Source: Tabrizicola_A sp964393035
Lineage (GTDB): Bacteria > Pseudomonadota > Alphaproteobacteria > Rhodobacterales > Rhodobacteraceae
DNA length: 64,000 nucleotides
Direction of reading: 5' to 3'
Assembly (NCBI GenBank): GCA_964393035.1
Contig: CAYMRX010000001.1
Location: 558,001 to 622,000, forward strand
Under the pieces are notes generated by a model. It was not told the DNA's origin, made no database searches, and worked only from the letters and a program-made list of their open reading frames with translations. Of this stretch, positions 41,103 to 49,584 are shown in pieces (within the stretch, counting starts at the first letter, position 1; each line of letters begins with the position of its first letter). A program made the translations under genes and the position numbers.

Positions 41103-42539
41103 CTATTCTGCCGCCACGGCGGCGGGTTGTGCCAGATAGGACAGGATCGCATCAGCGGCTTCGCGCCCATCGCGGATCGCCCAGACCACAAGGCTTGCCC
41201 CGCGCACGATATCGCCTGCGGCAAAGACGCCGGGCAGGTTGGTGGCGTGGCTGCGGAAATCGGCCTTGACGGTGCCCCAACGGGTGACGCCCAGATCCGG
41301 CACCGACCAAGCTGCGGGCAGGTCTTCGGGCTCGAACCCCAGGGCCTGCACCACCAGATCGGCGGGTTCATGATAGTCCGCGCCTTCGATCACTTCCGGC
41401 GACTGACGGCCGCTGGCATCCGGCGCGCCAAGGCGCATCTTCTGCACCAGCACCCCGTCGACTGCGCTCGCACCAGAGAAGCCCTTGGGCGCTGACAGCC
41501 AGACGAAATCAACGCCCTCCTCCTCGGCATTCTGCACTTCGCGCATTGAGCCGGGCATGTTTGCCTTGTCACGGCGATAGAGGCATTTCACCGAAACCGC
41601 GCCCTGACGAATGGCCGTGCGCACGCAGTCCATTGCCGTATCGCCGCCGCCGATCACCACCACGCGCTTGCCCTTGGCGTCCAGCGTGCCATTGTCGAAC
41701 TCGGCCACATCATCGCCAAAGGACTTGCGGTTGGAGGCGGTGAGATAGTCCAGAGCCTTGACGATGCCCGACAGGCCCGCCCCCGGCGCCTCGATCGCGC
41801 GGACCTTGTAAACCCCGGTCGCAATCAGCACCGCGTCATGCTGGCCGCGGATCGCATCGAACGAAATGTCCACGCCGACATTGCAATTCATCACGAATTG
41901 TACGCCTGCCTTTTCCAACTGTTCGATGCGCTGCATCACCACCGGCTTTTCCAGCTTGAAGCCGGGGATACCATAGGTCAGCAACCCGCCCGCGCGGTCA
42001 TAGCGGTCATAGACCGTGACCTGCACGCCCTTGCGGCGCAGCATATCGGCCGCAGCAAGACCACCCGGACCGGCACCAATGATGCCGACCGTTTCCGAAC
42101 GTTCCGCATGCGGCTTGATCGGTTGAACCCAGCCATTTTCCCATGCGGTATCGGTGATGTATTTCTCCACCGCGCCAATTGTCACGGTGCCGTGGCCCGA
42201 TTGCTCGATCACGCAATTGCCTTCGCACAGACGATCCTGCGGGCAGATGCGGCCGCAGATTTCGGGGAAGGTATTGGTGGCTTGGCTGATCTCATAGGCC
42301 TCTTGCAGGCGACCTTCGGCGGTCAGACGCAGCCAATCGGGGATGTTGTTGTGCAAGGGACAATGCGACTGGCAATAGGGCACGCCGCACTGGCTGCACC
42401 GGCTGGCCTGTTCGGCGGCCTTCTCGGCTGCGAACTCACGGTAGATCTCATTGAAATCGGTCGCCCGGTTGGCCGCTTCGCGCTTGGCAGGCATTTCTTT
42501 GCCCAGCGTCACGAACTTCAACATCTTCTGCGTGGCCAT
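41103..42539 (-). CDS. gltD: Glutamate synthase small subunit
   Basis: A 478-residue GltD. The N-terminal ferredoxin-like part carries the cysteines of two 4Fe-4S clusters (ASRCSQCGVPYCQSHCPLHN, then EICGRICPQDRLCEGNC). The FAD and NADPH domains follow, with VGIIGAGPGGLAAADMLRRKG and VVVIGGGDTAMDCVRTA. It supplies electrons from NADPH to GltB. It is the first gene of the operon; a TATAAT -10 and operator-like repeats lie in the 161 bases upstream. It precedes the secreted gene by 113 bases. Confidence 0.97.
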   Translation of the reverse strand: MATQKMLKFVTLGKEMPAKREAANRATDFNEIYREFAAEKAAEQASRCSQCGVPYCQSHCPLHNNIPDWLRLTAEGRLQEAYEISQATNTFPEICGRICPQDRLCEGNCVIEQSGHGTVTIGAVEKYITDTAWENGWVQPIKPHAERSETVGIIGAGPGGLAAADMLRRKGVQVTVYDRYDRAGGLLTYGIPGFKLEKPVVMQRIEQLEKAGVQFVMNCNVGVDISFDAIRGQHDAVLIATGVYKVRAIEAPGAGLSGIVKALDYLTASNRKSFGDDVAEFDNGTLDAKGKRVVVIGGGDTAMDCVRTAIRQGAVSVKCLYRRDKANMPGSMREVQNAEEEGVDFVWLSAPKGFSGASAVDGVLVQKMRLGAPDASGRQSPEVIEGADYHEPADLVVQALGFEPEDLPAAWSVPDLGVTRWGTVKADFRSHATNLPGVFAAGDIVRGASLVVWAIRDGREAADAILSYLAQPAAVAAE

Positions 42540-42603
42540 GGCTGCGCGCCCCCAAGGAGTGGTTGTCTGCCGCAGGGATACTTGGCGGGGCGCGGGAATA
42601 AAA

Positions 42604-42697
42604 GTCAGCTAGACTGACCTATTGATGTGTTTTTCGGCAGTCGAGCCAACTAGGGCGCATAAAAATGCGATTAATAGGTCAGCAAATTATACCTATT
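42604..42697 (-). promoter_or_regulatory. gltD promoter with TGAC/AGGTCA repeat cluster
   Basis: On the minus strand a perfect TATAAT is present (plus-strand 42686-42691). Around it CTGACCTATT (42614-42623) is matched by the inverse AATAGGTCAG (42673-42682). A third copy, ACCTATT, is at 42691-42697. GTCAG-ctaga-CTGAC occupies 42604-42618. No strong -35 is seen 16-18 bases upstream. The set suggests a dimeric regulator controlling glt transcription. Confidence 0.6.
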
Positions 42698-42700
42698 TAC

Positions 42701-43501
42701 TCAATACCCCAACGAAAGCGCCACCAAAGCCAGTCCGCCAAGGATGATTCGCCACCAGCCAAACAGTGCGTAGCCGTGGCGACCGATATAGCCCAACAGC
42801 CATTTCACCACGATGACACCGGTGACAAAGGCCAGACCAAAGCCAACCCCAATCTGGCTGATGGCCGAAAAATCCAGCACATCGCGGTTCTTCAGCACAT
42901 CATAGCCCACCGCCGCCGCCATGGTCGGCATGGACAGAAAGAACGAAAACTCCGCCGCGGCGCGCTTTTCCACGCCCAGAAACAGCGCCCCCACAATGGT
43001 CGCGCCCGACCGCGATACGCCGGGAACCATGGCAAGGCATTGGCAGACCCCAATGGCCAGCGCCTTGCGGAAGGGCAGCCGCGTGGCATCAAAATCTTCG
43101 GGCGCAGGCGCGATCCGGTCAACGAACAGCAAGATTATACCGCCAAGTATCAACATGACGGCAATCAGGCGCGGCGTTTCAAACAACACGGTCTTGATGA
43201 AGTCATGCGCCAAAACGCCCACGACAACCGCAGGCAGAAAGGCCAGCGCCACCGAGGCCACGAACCGCGCCGAGGCCGGGTCGCGGTGGACGGTGGAAAA
43301 CACCTGCCAGAGCTTGCCGAAATACACCGTCAAAAGCGCCAGCACGGCACCCAGCTGGATCACGACCTCAAAGGTCTTGCCCGCACTTTCAAAGCCCAGG
43401 AAATGCGATGAGAGCAGCAGATGGCCTGTGGAGGACACCGGCAGAAATTCGGTCAGCCCCTCGATCAGGCCCAAAAGGGCCGCGGTCAGCAGATCGCCCA
43501 A
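42701..43501 (-). CDS. uppP: Undecaprenyl-diphosphatase
   Basis: A 266-residue UppP/BacA with the two signatures EGLTEFLPVSSTGHLLL (14-30) and MVPGVSRSGATI, and about eight membrane segments. It recycles undecaprenyl diphosphate to the monophosphate carrier for cell-wall and polysaccharide synthesis. The best start is a TTG at 43501 that directly follows the TAA of the NDUFA9-like gene, so translation is probably coupled. No in-frame ATG occurs nearby. Confidence 0.94.
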   Translation of the reverse strand: MGDLLTAALLGLIEGLTEFLPVSSTGHLLLSSHFLGFESAGKTFEVVIQLGAVLALLTVYFGKLWQVFSTVHRDPASARFVASVALAFLPAVVVGVLAHDFIKTVLFETPRLIAVMLILGGIILLFVDRIAPAPEDFDATRLPFRKALAIGVCQCLAMVPGVSRSGATIVGALFLGVEKRAAAEFSFFLSMPTMAAAVGYDVLKNRDVLDFSAISQIGVGFGLAFVTGVIVVKWLLGYIGRHGYALFGWWRIILGGLALVALSLGY

Positions 43502-44485
43502 TTAGGCTTTCCGCAGATTCTTGGCCGATTCCATGATGGCGGCATATTGGCCCGCAGGCCGGTAGCACCACAGATATTCCGGCAGGACCGATTCCATATC
43601 GGTGGGCTGGATGCCCAGATCGGCAAAGCCTTTGGCCCCCGCCGAAACCACATTGTCGGTCTTCAGGCTGTCCACCTGATCGCGGGTCAGGATCTTGTTC
43701 GGGATCAGACCCAGCGTGACGGCCGAACCGAAATCGAGCAGGCCGCCCAGAATCTTGGCCGCAAAGAACGGCATGTTCAGCACCAGACGGCGACGGCGGA
43801 TCACGCCCAGCATCTTGCCCATCAGATCCCGGAAGCTCGCCACATCCGGCCCGCCCAGCTCATAGGTGCCATGGGCTTGGCCCAGCACGCCCTTGACCGC
43901 GGCCTGCGCCACATCATCGACATGCACCGGCTGGAACCGGGTGCCGCCGCCGACCACGGGCAGGATCGGCCCCATGCGGGACATGGTTGCAAAACGGTTG
44001 AAGAACCCGTCTTCCGAGCCGAAAATCACCGAAGGACGCAGGATCATCGCCGTCGGGAACGCGGCGAGAACCGCCTTTTCGCCGATCCCCTTCGATTGGG
44101 CATAAAGGCTGCCACCGTCGGGGTTGGCCCCGATGGCCGAGATATGCACCAGCGTCTGCACACCCGACTCTGCGGCGATGCGGGCGATGCGACCGGGCGC
44201 TTCGGCCTGAACGGCGGTGAAGTTGTTCTTGCCGCCACGGTCAAAGGTGCCCACGCAGTTCACCACCGCATCGGCGCCCGCCATGGCCGCACGCACAGAG
44301 GCATCATTGCGCACGTTGCACAGCACGGGTTCGACCTGCCCAACCACGCCATAAGGTTTGACATGCAGCGCCTCGTTCGGACGACGCACAGCCACGCGCA
44401 CCCGCCAGCCCGCTTGCGCCATGCGCCGGGCAACGTAGCGCCCGACAAAACCCGAACCGCCATAGATCGTGACAAGCTTGCTCAT
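43502..44485 (-). CDS. Complex I NDUFA9-like SDR-family protein
   Basis: A 327-residue extended SDR. The NAD(P) site is TIYGGSGFVGRYVARRM (about 6-22), with VVNCVGTFDRGGKNNF and LVHISAIGANPDGGSLYAQSK (Ser and Tyr/Lys region). It ends with a helix-rich part (MGKMLGVIRRRRLVL). This family is called complex I NDUFA9-like in alphaproteobacteria; whether it binds complex I here is not shown. It abuts uppP with no spacing. The start MSKLVTIYGG has a better family fit than the upstream in-frame MPRRGLA. Confidence 0.85.
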   Translation of the reverse strand: MSKLVTIYGGSGFVGRYVARRMAQAGWRVRVAVRRPNEALHVKPYGVVGQVEPVLCNVRNDASVRAAMAGADAVVNCVGTFDRGGKNNFTAVQAEAPGRIARIAAESGVQTLVHISAIGANPDGGSLYAQSKGIGEKAVLAAFPTAMILRPSVIFGSEDGFFNRFATMSRMGPILPVVGGGTRFQPVHVDDVAQAAVKGVLGQAHGTYELGGPDVASFRDLMGKMLGVIRRRRLVLNMPFFAAKILGGLLDFGSAVTLGLIPNKILTRDQVDSLKTDNVVSAGAKGFADLGIQPTDMESVLPEYLWCYRPAGQYAAIMESAKNLRKA

Positions 44486-44666
44486 GGCCAAACCCCTTCT
44501 TGGCACCGGAAGCCAAGCCTCCGGTTTGGCCCTGAATAGCTTTGCCGCCCGCCACGGGCAAGACCAAAGGCCATTTTCGCACCGCGACGAAAAAACCGCA
44601 GAACTGTTTGAAAAGCCCGTTGACTCCCCCCCGTGGCACGGCTAAATCCCGCCCCACTGAAAACGT

Positions 44667-44751
44667 GCCCAGATGGCGGAATTGGTAGACGCACTGGTTT
44701 CAGGTACCAGCGCCGCAAGGCGTGGAGGTTCGAGTCCTCTTCTGGGCACCA
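44667..44751 (+). tRNA. tRNA-Leu, anticodon CAG
   Basis: An 85-base tRNA with an encoded CCA end. Acceptor arms GCCCAGA (44667-44673) and TCTGGGC (44741-44747) pair fully. The anticodon stem CTGGT/ACCAG encloses TTCAGGT, anticodon CAG at 44701-44703. The long variable arm (cgccgcaaggcg) is typical of class II leucine tRNAs. It lies between the NDUFA9-like gene and the RNase D-like gene; no integrase lies nearby. Confidence 0.97.
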
Positions 44752-44866
44752 TTCATTCCCAATAGGCCGCCTTAGGGCGGTCTTTTGCTTTTCTGGCCCC
44801 AGCGTCGTTGACCGCTTTCGCAGGCGGGTCTAAGCGGGGATCTGTATCTTCGGAACGGAATCCATC

Positions 44867-45481
44867 TTGACCATCCATCTGCATGCAAATGACCTGCCCG
44901 ACGGGCTGAACCTTGGCCCCATCGTGGCGATCGACACGGAAACCATGGGGCTTGACCCGCGCCGGGATCGGCTTTGCGTGGTGCAATTGTCCGATGGCAA
45001 GGGCGACGCGCATCTGGTGCAGATCGCCAAGGGACAAAGCTCCGCCCCCAATCTGGAGCGGCTCTTGACCGATCCGGCGGTGCTGAAGCTGTTCCACTTT
45101 GGCCGCTTTGATGTGGCGGCGCTGCAAAAGGCCTTTGGCGTGCGCACCGCGCCGGTCTGGTGCACCAAGATCGCCTCGAAGCTGATCCGCACCTATACCG
45201 ACCGGCACGGGCTGAAATACCTCTTGGCGGAATATGTCGGGGTCGATGTGTCGAAGGCACAGCAGACCAGCGATTGGGGATCGGCGACGCTGACCGAGGC
45301 GCAGAAGGAATACGCGGCATCCGACGTGCTTTACCTGCACAAGCTGAAAGCCGCGCTGGAGGCGATCTTGGTCCGGGAAGGCCGTATGGCGCTGGCACAG
45401 CATTGCTTTGACTTCCTGCCAACGCGGGCGGAATTGGATCTTCTGGGATGGGATGAGCCGAATGACCTATTCCACCACTGA
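44867..45481 (+). CDS. RNase D-like 3'-5' exonuclease
   Basis: A 204-residue DEDDy exonuclease: Exo I IVAIDTETMGLDP (Asp and Glu), Exo II LFHFGRFDVAAL (Asp) and Exo III EYAASDVLYLHKL (Tyr and Asp). It lacks the HRDC domains of full RNase D, as do many alphaproteobacterial members. It may process tRNA or other RNA 3' ends. The start is a TTG at 44867, since no in-frame ATG or GTG fits the family start; this is an uncertain point. Its end overlaps the kdsD start region. Confidence 0.87.
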   Translation: MTIHLHANDLPDGLNLGPIVAIDTETMGLDPRRDRLCVVQLSDGKGDAHLVQIAKGQSSAPNLERLLTDPAVLKLFHFGRFDVAALQKAFGVRTAPVWCTKIASKLIRTYTDRHGLKYLLAEYVGVDVSKAQQTSDWGSATLTEAQKEYAASDVLYLHKLKAALEAILVREGRMALAQHCFDFLPTRAELDLLGWDEPNDLFHH

Positions 45482-46427
45482 TTTTCTGGCCACCGGCCGC
45501 CGCGTCATCGCCCGCGAAACCGAGGCGCTTGGCCTTTTGGGCGCGAGTCTGGATGGCAGCTTCAGCCGCGCCGTCGAGTTGATCCTTGCCTCAAACGGCC
45601 GGGTAATCGTGTCGGGCATGGGCAAATCTGGCCATATCGCGCGCAAGATTGCCGCGACCTTTGCCTCGACCGGCACGCCCGCCCATTTCGTCCATCCGGC
45701 CGAGGCCAGCCATGGCGATCTGGGCATGGTCACGGCGGGAGATGTGGCGCTGGTTCTGTCCAATTCCGGCGAAACCTCGGAACTGGCCGATATCATCGCC
45801 CATACCCGGCGCTTTTCCATCCCGCTGATCGGCATCGCCAGCCGCGAGGGGTCAACCCTGCTGCGGCAATCCGATGTGGCGATCCTGTTGCCACAAGCGC
45901 CCGAGGCTTGCGAGACGGGCATCGTTCCGACCACCTCCACCACCATGACGCTGGCGCTTGGCGATGCGCTGGCTGTCGCGCTGATGGAACATCGCCGTTT
46001 CACACCCGAGCATTTCCGCATGTTCCACCCCGGCGGCAAGCTGGGGGCCAAGCTGTTGAAAGTGGCCGACCTGATGCATGCTGAGGTGCCGCTGATCGGC
46101 TGGGACCGCCCGATGGGCGAGGCCCTGATCGAGATCAGCCGCAAAGGCTTTGGCGTGGTGGGCGTCATTGATGACGCGGGCCACCTTGCGGGGATCATCA
46201 CCGATGGTGACCTGCGCCGCCATATGGAGGGCCTTTTGTCCCTCACCTCCGGTCAGGTGATGACGAAAAACCCACGCACAATCGCCCCCGACGCCTTGGC
46301 CGAAAAGGCCGTCGCCGTGATGAACGAGCGCAAGATCACCAGCCTGTTCGTGATCGACCCGGCCGAGCCGGGCAAGCCGCATGGCATTGTCCATATCCAC
46401 GACTGCCTGCGGGCCGGGGTGGTGTAA
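45462..46427 (+). CDS. kdsD: Arabinose-5-phosphate isomerase
   Basis: A 321-residue KpsF/GutQ-family protein. It has an SIS domain (about 30-185, VIVSGMGKSGHIARKIAATFASTGTPAHFVHPAEASHGDLG) followed by two CBS domains (about 200-320, ending HGIVHIHDCLRAGVV). It converts ribulose 5-phosphate to arabinose 5-phosphate, the first step of Kdo synthesis. ATG at 45462 was used; ATG at 45453 is in frame too. It is the first gene of the kdsD-lptC-lptA-lptB run, in the same order as in enterobacteria except that kdsC is missing. Confidence 0.95.
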   Translation: MTYSTTDFLATGRRVIARETEALGLLGASLDGSFSRAVELILASNGRVIVSGMGKSGHIARKIAATFASTGTPAHFVHPAEASHGDLGMVTAGDVALVLSNSGETSELADIIAHTRRFSIPLIGIASREGSTLLRQSDVAILLPQAPEACETGIVPTTSTTMTLALGDALAVALMEHRRFTPEHFRMFHPGGKLGAKLLKVADLMHAEVPLIGWDRPMGEALIEISRKGFGVVGVIDDAGHLAGIITDGDLRRHMEGLLSLTSGQVMTKNPRTIAPDALAEKAVAVMNERKITSLFVIDPAEPGKPHGIVHIHDCLRAGVV

Positions 46428-46428
46428 C

Positions 46429-47031
46429 ATGGCCCGGATGGCCAGCGACAACCTCCATTCCCGGGTGGTGGCGGTCCTGAAGATCACGCTGCCCTTGTTG
46501 GCGCTGGCCCTTTTGTCGTCACTTTTCCTGTTCTCGCGTCCGATCGACCCGGAAGACGCGATCCCCTATGCAGATGTCGAAATCGCCGACCGGCTGGCCC
46601 AGCCGCGCATGTCCGGGGCGGGGTTTTCCACCGTGACCTCGGATGGCGCCACCTTGACGCTGACCGCCGAGCGCGCCGCGCCGGTCGTGGGCGGGGCTGA
46701 AATCACCGGGTTGAACGGCCAACTGATCGACCCGGCCGGAGCGCAGACCGATTTCACCGCCGCCCGTGCCAAGCTGGACCGGCCCGCGGGCAAGCTGGAG
46801 CTGCAAGGCGGTGTCAGACTGTCAACCTCGACCGGCTATCAGATGGTGACCGACAGCCTGTCGCTGGGCACCGACCGCAGCTTTGTGGAAAGCGGCGGTT
46901 CGGTGCAGGCCACGGCCCCGATGGGAGAGCTGACCTCGGGCGGAATGCGGATGGATCGGAAAGCCGCCGATGCGCCCTATCTTCTGGTTTTCAACAAGGG
47001 CGTTCGCCTGATATACCAGCCGCAGCCCTGA
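46429..47031 (+). CDS. lptC: LPS export ABC transporter periplasmic protein LptC
   Basis: A 200-residue LptC-like protein: one membrane segment (about 14-33, LKITLPLLALALLSSLFLF) then a beta-jellyroll periplasmic part (SGAGFSTVTSDGATLTLTA and later SGGMRMDRKAADAPYLLVFNKGVRL). It links LptBFG to LptA in the LPS bridge. It starts one base after the kdsD stop and lies 12 bases before lptA. Confidence 0.9.
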   Translation: MARMASDNLHSRVVAVLKITLPLLALALLSSLFLFSRPIDPEDAIPYADVEIADRLAQPRMSGAGFSTVTSDGATLTLTAERAAPVVGGAEITGLNGQLIDPAGAQTDFTAARAKLDRPAGKLELQGGVRLSTSTGYQMVTDSLSLGTDRSFVESGGSVQATAPMGELTSGGMRMDRKAADAPYLLVFNKGVRLIYQPQP

Positions 47032-47043
47032 CGGAATTTCCTG

Positions 47044-47535
47044 ATGTTTGATCGGTTCCTTGCCACATCCCTTGTCATCTTCCTTGCATTTGGCGGGGCG
47101 GCACTGGCGCAAGGCACCAATGTGTCCTTTGGCGGGCTGAAGGCCGATACTTCCCTGCCGGTCGAGGTCACCGCCGAAAACCTCACGGTCGATCAAGCCG
47201 ACGGCACGGCGGTCTTTTCCGGTCAAGTGTTGGTAAAACAGGGCGAGATGCGCCTGGAGGCCGGTGAAATCCGCGTGCAATACGATGTGACCGGCAAGGC
47301 GATCGACAAGCTTTTCGCCAGCGGGGGCGTCTTGATGGTCAATGCCAGTGACGCGGCGCAGGCGGCCGAGGCCGTCTATACCATCGACACCGGCGAGGTG
47401 GTGATGTCGGGCGGCGTGCTGATGACCCAAGGCCAGACCACGATCAAGGGCGATCAATTGCACATCAATCTGAAGTCCGGCACCGGCCGGATGGCGGGGG
47501 GCGTGACCACAACCTTCCAGCCGGGGGGCAATTGA
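47044..47535 (+). CDS. lptA: LPS transport periplasmic protein LptA
   Basis: A 163-residue OstA/LptA protein with signal peptide (MFDRFLATSLVIFLAFGGAALAQ) and an OstA-like domain (PVEVTAENLTVDQADGTAVFSGQVLVKQG, LMTQGQTTIKGDQLHINLKSG). It forms the periplasmic bridge that carries LPS to the outer membrane. Its TGA shares a base with the lptB ATG. Confidence 0.93.
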   Translation: MFDRFLATSLVIFLAFGGAALAQGTNVSFGGLKADTSLPVEVTAENLTVDQADGTAVFSGQVLVKQGEMRLEAGEIRVQYDVTGKAIDKLFASGGVLMVNASDAAQAAEAVYTIDTGEVVMSGGVLMTQGQTTIKGDQLHINLKSGTGRMAGGVTTTFQPGGN

Positions 47536-48293
47536 TGTCGCATCCCGATCTTGCCGTCACCGATGGGTCGGGCGGGCTGACGATTCGCGGCTTGCGCAAA
47601 AGCTACAAGCGCCGCCCGGTGATCCGGGATGTGTCGATGCAGTTGAACCGGGGCGAGGTCGTGGCGCTGCTTGGCCCGAACGGCTCGGGCAAGACGACGA
47701 CGTTTTACTCCATCGCGGGCCTTGTGACCCCCGAAGGCGGACAGGTGCTGATTGATGGCCGCGATGCGACCGCGCTGCCGATGTATCGCCGGGCGCGGCT
47801 GGGCATTGGCTATTTGCCGCAAGAGGTTTCGATTTTCCGCGGGCTTTCGGTCGAAGACAATATCCTCGCGGTTCTGGAAATTCGCGAAGGGGATCGCCAC
47901 AAGCGGCGCGAGCGGCTGGAAGAACTTCTGAGCGAGTTTTCCATCACCCATCTGCGCCGCGCGCCTGCGCTGGCCCTGTCGGGCGGCGAACGGCGGCGGG
48001 TGGAGATTGCCCGCTGTCTGGCCGCCGACCCGAAATACCTGCTCTTGGACGAACCTTTTGCGGGTGTGGACCCGATCGCGGTGGGGGAAATCCGCCATCT
48101 CGTGCAGGATCTGAAATCCCGCGGGATTGGTGTTCTCATCACCGATCACAACGTACGCGAAACGCTAGAAATCGTTGATCGGGCTTATATTTTGCACGAC
48201 GGCGCGGTGCTGAAACACGGCACCACCGACGAAATCGTGCGCGACGAAATGGTACGGCGCGTCTATCTGGGCGAGAACTTCCGCATCATTTGA
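47535..48293 (+). CDS. lptB: LPS export ABC transporter ATP-binding protein LptB
   Basis: A 252-residue ABC ATPase with Walker A GPNGSGKTT, signature LSGGERRRVEIARCLA and Walker B YLLLDEPFAG. LptB-specific parts include GEVVALLGPNG and GVLITDHNVRETLEIVDRAYI. It powers LPS extraction with LptFG. The ATG at 47535 overlaps the lptA stop; an in-frame TTG three bases earlier is not used. It is followed by hpf after a structured 213-base gap, where enterobacteria have rpoN. Confidence 0.96.
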   Translation: MSHPDLAVTDGSGGLTIRGLRKSYKRRPVIRDVSMQLNRGEVVALLGPNGSGKTTTFYSIAGLVTPEGGQVLIDGRDATALPMYRRARLGIGYLPQEVSIFRGLSVEDNILAVLEIREGDRHKRRERLEELLSEFSITHLRRAPALALSGGERRRVEIARCLAADPKYLLLDEPFAGVDPIAVGEIRHLVQDLKSRGIGVLITDHNVRETLEIVDRAYILHDGAVLKHGTTDEIVRDEMVRRVYLGENFRII

Positions 48294-48360
48294 AAGATCA
48301 CCGCACGGCGCAGTTGACAAGCGGCCCAAGGCGTCCCCAAATGAAGGGGATGCTACCGTC

Positions 48361-48419
48361 ATTCGCCCCTCTTGGTCCTGACGATGCGGCCGGCCTCCGG
48401 CCCCGCCACCAAGGCGAAT
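48361..48419 (+). promoter_or_regulatory. Structured hpf leader element
   Basis: ATTCGCC (48361-48367) pairs with GGCGAAT (48413-48419) and TTGGT (48372-48376) with ACCAA (48408-48412), with a four-base bulge; inside is GGCCGG-cct-CCGGCC (48388-48402). It lies 87 bases before the hpf ATG. TTGACA at 48314-48319 upstream lacks a clear -10 partner. The rest of 48294-48506 holds no gene. Confidence 0.5.
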
Positions 48420-48506
48420 TGACTGTCGGAACCCCATCAGAATCACCGACCATTCTTCAGATCTCGGCACAAGTCCGGGACTGACCATCTGCGCGAAGGA
48501 GGCATC

Positions 48507-49082
48507 ATGCGCTATCAAATCAGCGGTAAGCACATCGACATCGGGGAGGCCCTTCAGACCCATGTGAAAGCGGAACTGGGCGAAGTGGTGGAGAAATACG
48601 CCCAGCGCCCGACCGAAATCGTGGTGGTCTTCTCCAAGTCGGCGCATGAATACGTCTGCGAAACCACCATTCACCTGTCGACGGGGCTTTCGGCACAGGC
48701 CAAGGGCCATGCTTCTGAAATCTATGCCGCGTTTGAAAGCTGCCGCGAAAAGATGGACAAACAGTTGCGCCGCTACAAGCGCCGCATCCGCAACCACCAC
48801 CAACATCGTCCGGGCCCTGTTGAATATGGTGGTGCATCCTCGTATATCCTCGCGCCAACTGAGGAACCCGAAGAAGGGGACTCCGGCGAACTGGTGCCGA
48901 TCGTGATTGCCGAGATGGAGACGAAGATCGCCTCCATCACCGTTGGCGAAGCGGTCATGCAGCTAGAGCTTGGGGGCCAACGGATGCTGGTGTTCCGCAA
49001 CGAGGGACATGGCGGGGTGAACGTCGTATATCGCCGGGATGATGGCAATATCGGCTGGATCGACCCGCGCAACAGCAAATGA
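48507..49082 (+). CDS. hpf: Ribosome hibernation promoting factor, long form
   Basis: A 191-residue long HPF. The N-terminal RaiA domain (about 1-105) begins MRYQISGKHIDIGEALQTHV and includes ETTIHLSTGLSAQAKG and CREKMDKQLRRYKRR. The C-terminal dimerisation domain (about 130-190, KIASITVGEAVMQLELGG, VVYRRDDGNIGWIDPR) makes 100S dimers on its own. GAAGGAGG before the ATG is a strong ribosome-binding site. It lies between lptB and ptsN. Confidence 0.96.
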   Translation: MRYQISGKHIDIGEALQTHVKAELGEVVEKYAQRPTEIVVVFSKSAHEYVCETTIHLSTGLSAQAKGHASEIYAAFESCREKMDKQLRRYKRRIRNHHQHRPGPVEYGGASSYILAPTEEPEEGDSGELVPIVIAEMETKIASITVGEAVMQLELGGQRMLVFRNEGHGGVNVVYRRDDGNIGWIDPRNSK

Positions 49083-49118
49083 GCCATCCGTATCGGGTGG
49101 CGGAAACGGGATCGACCG

Positions 49119-49583
49119 ATGGACCTGTCTAAACTTCTGACCCCTGCCTCTGTGCGGGTGATGGGCCAGATGACTTCGAAAAAGCGCCTCTTTCAGGAAC
49201 TGGGAGAGGTCGCTGCCTCGGCCTATGGGCTGGTCGCCGCAACCGCCATCGACGGCCTTCAGGAACGCGAAAGCCTGGGACCGACCGGCGTGGGCAACGG
49301 AATCGCGTTGCCCCACGCGCGACTGGTGGGGCTGAACAAGATCACCGGCATTTTCCTGCGGCTGGAAAAGCCTTTGGATTATGAAAGCGTTGATCGCCAG
49401 CCGGTCGATCTGGTGTTTTGCCTTTTGGCACCCAAGGATTCCGGGGTGGATCATTTGAAGGCGCTGGCGCTGGTCAGCCGCACGATGCGCGATGCCGGCA
49501 TTTGCGCCAAGCTGCGGGCGAACAGCGACGCCTCGAAACTTTACGCCATCCTGACCGAGGCCAAGGCCCCGCAGGCGGCCTGA
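49119..49583 (+). CDS. ptsN: PTS IIA-like nitrogen-regulatory protein PtsN
   Basis: A 154-residue IIA-Ntr protein. The phosphorylation histidine is His66 in GIALPHARL. VDLVFCLLAPKDSGVDHLKALALVSR completes the IIA fold. In other bacteria PtsN accepts phosphate from the Ntr PTS and tunes potassium, nitrogen and stress responses. It lies 36 bases after hpf and converges with a glycosyltransferase gene one base away. Confidence 0.95.
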   Translation: MDLSKLLTPASVRVMGQMTSKKRLFQELGEVAASAYGLVAATAIDGLQERESLGPTGVGNGIALPHARLVGLNKITGIFLRLEKPLDYESVDRQPVDLVFCLLAPKDSGVDHLKALALVSRTMRDAGICAKLRANSDASKLYAILTEAKAPQAA

Positions 49584-49584
49584 G

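Noticed and set aside
44667..44751. tRNA-Leu as an attachment site of an integrated element
   Set aside because: No integrase, no duplicated 3' end of the tRNA and no composition shift in the neighbouring housekeeping genes.
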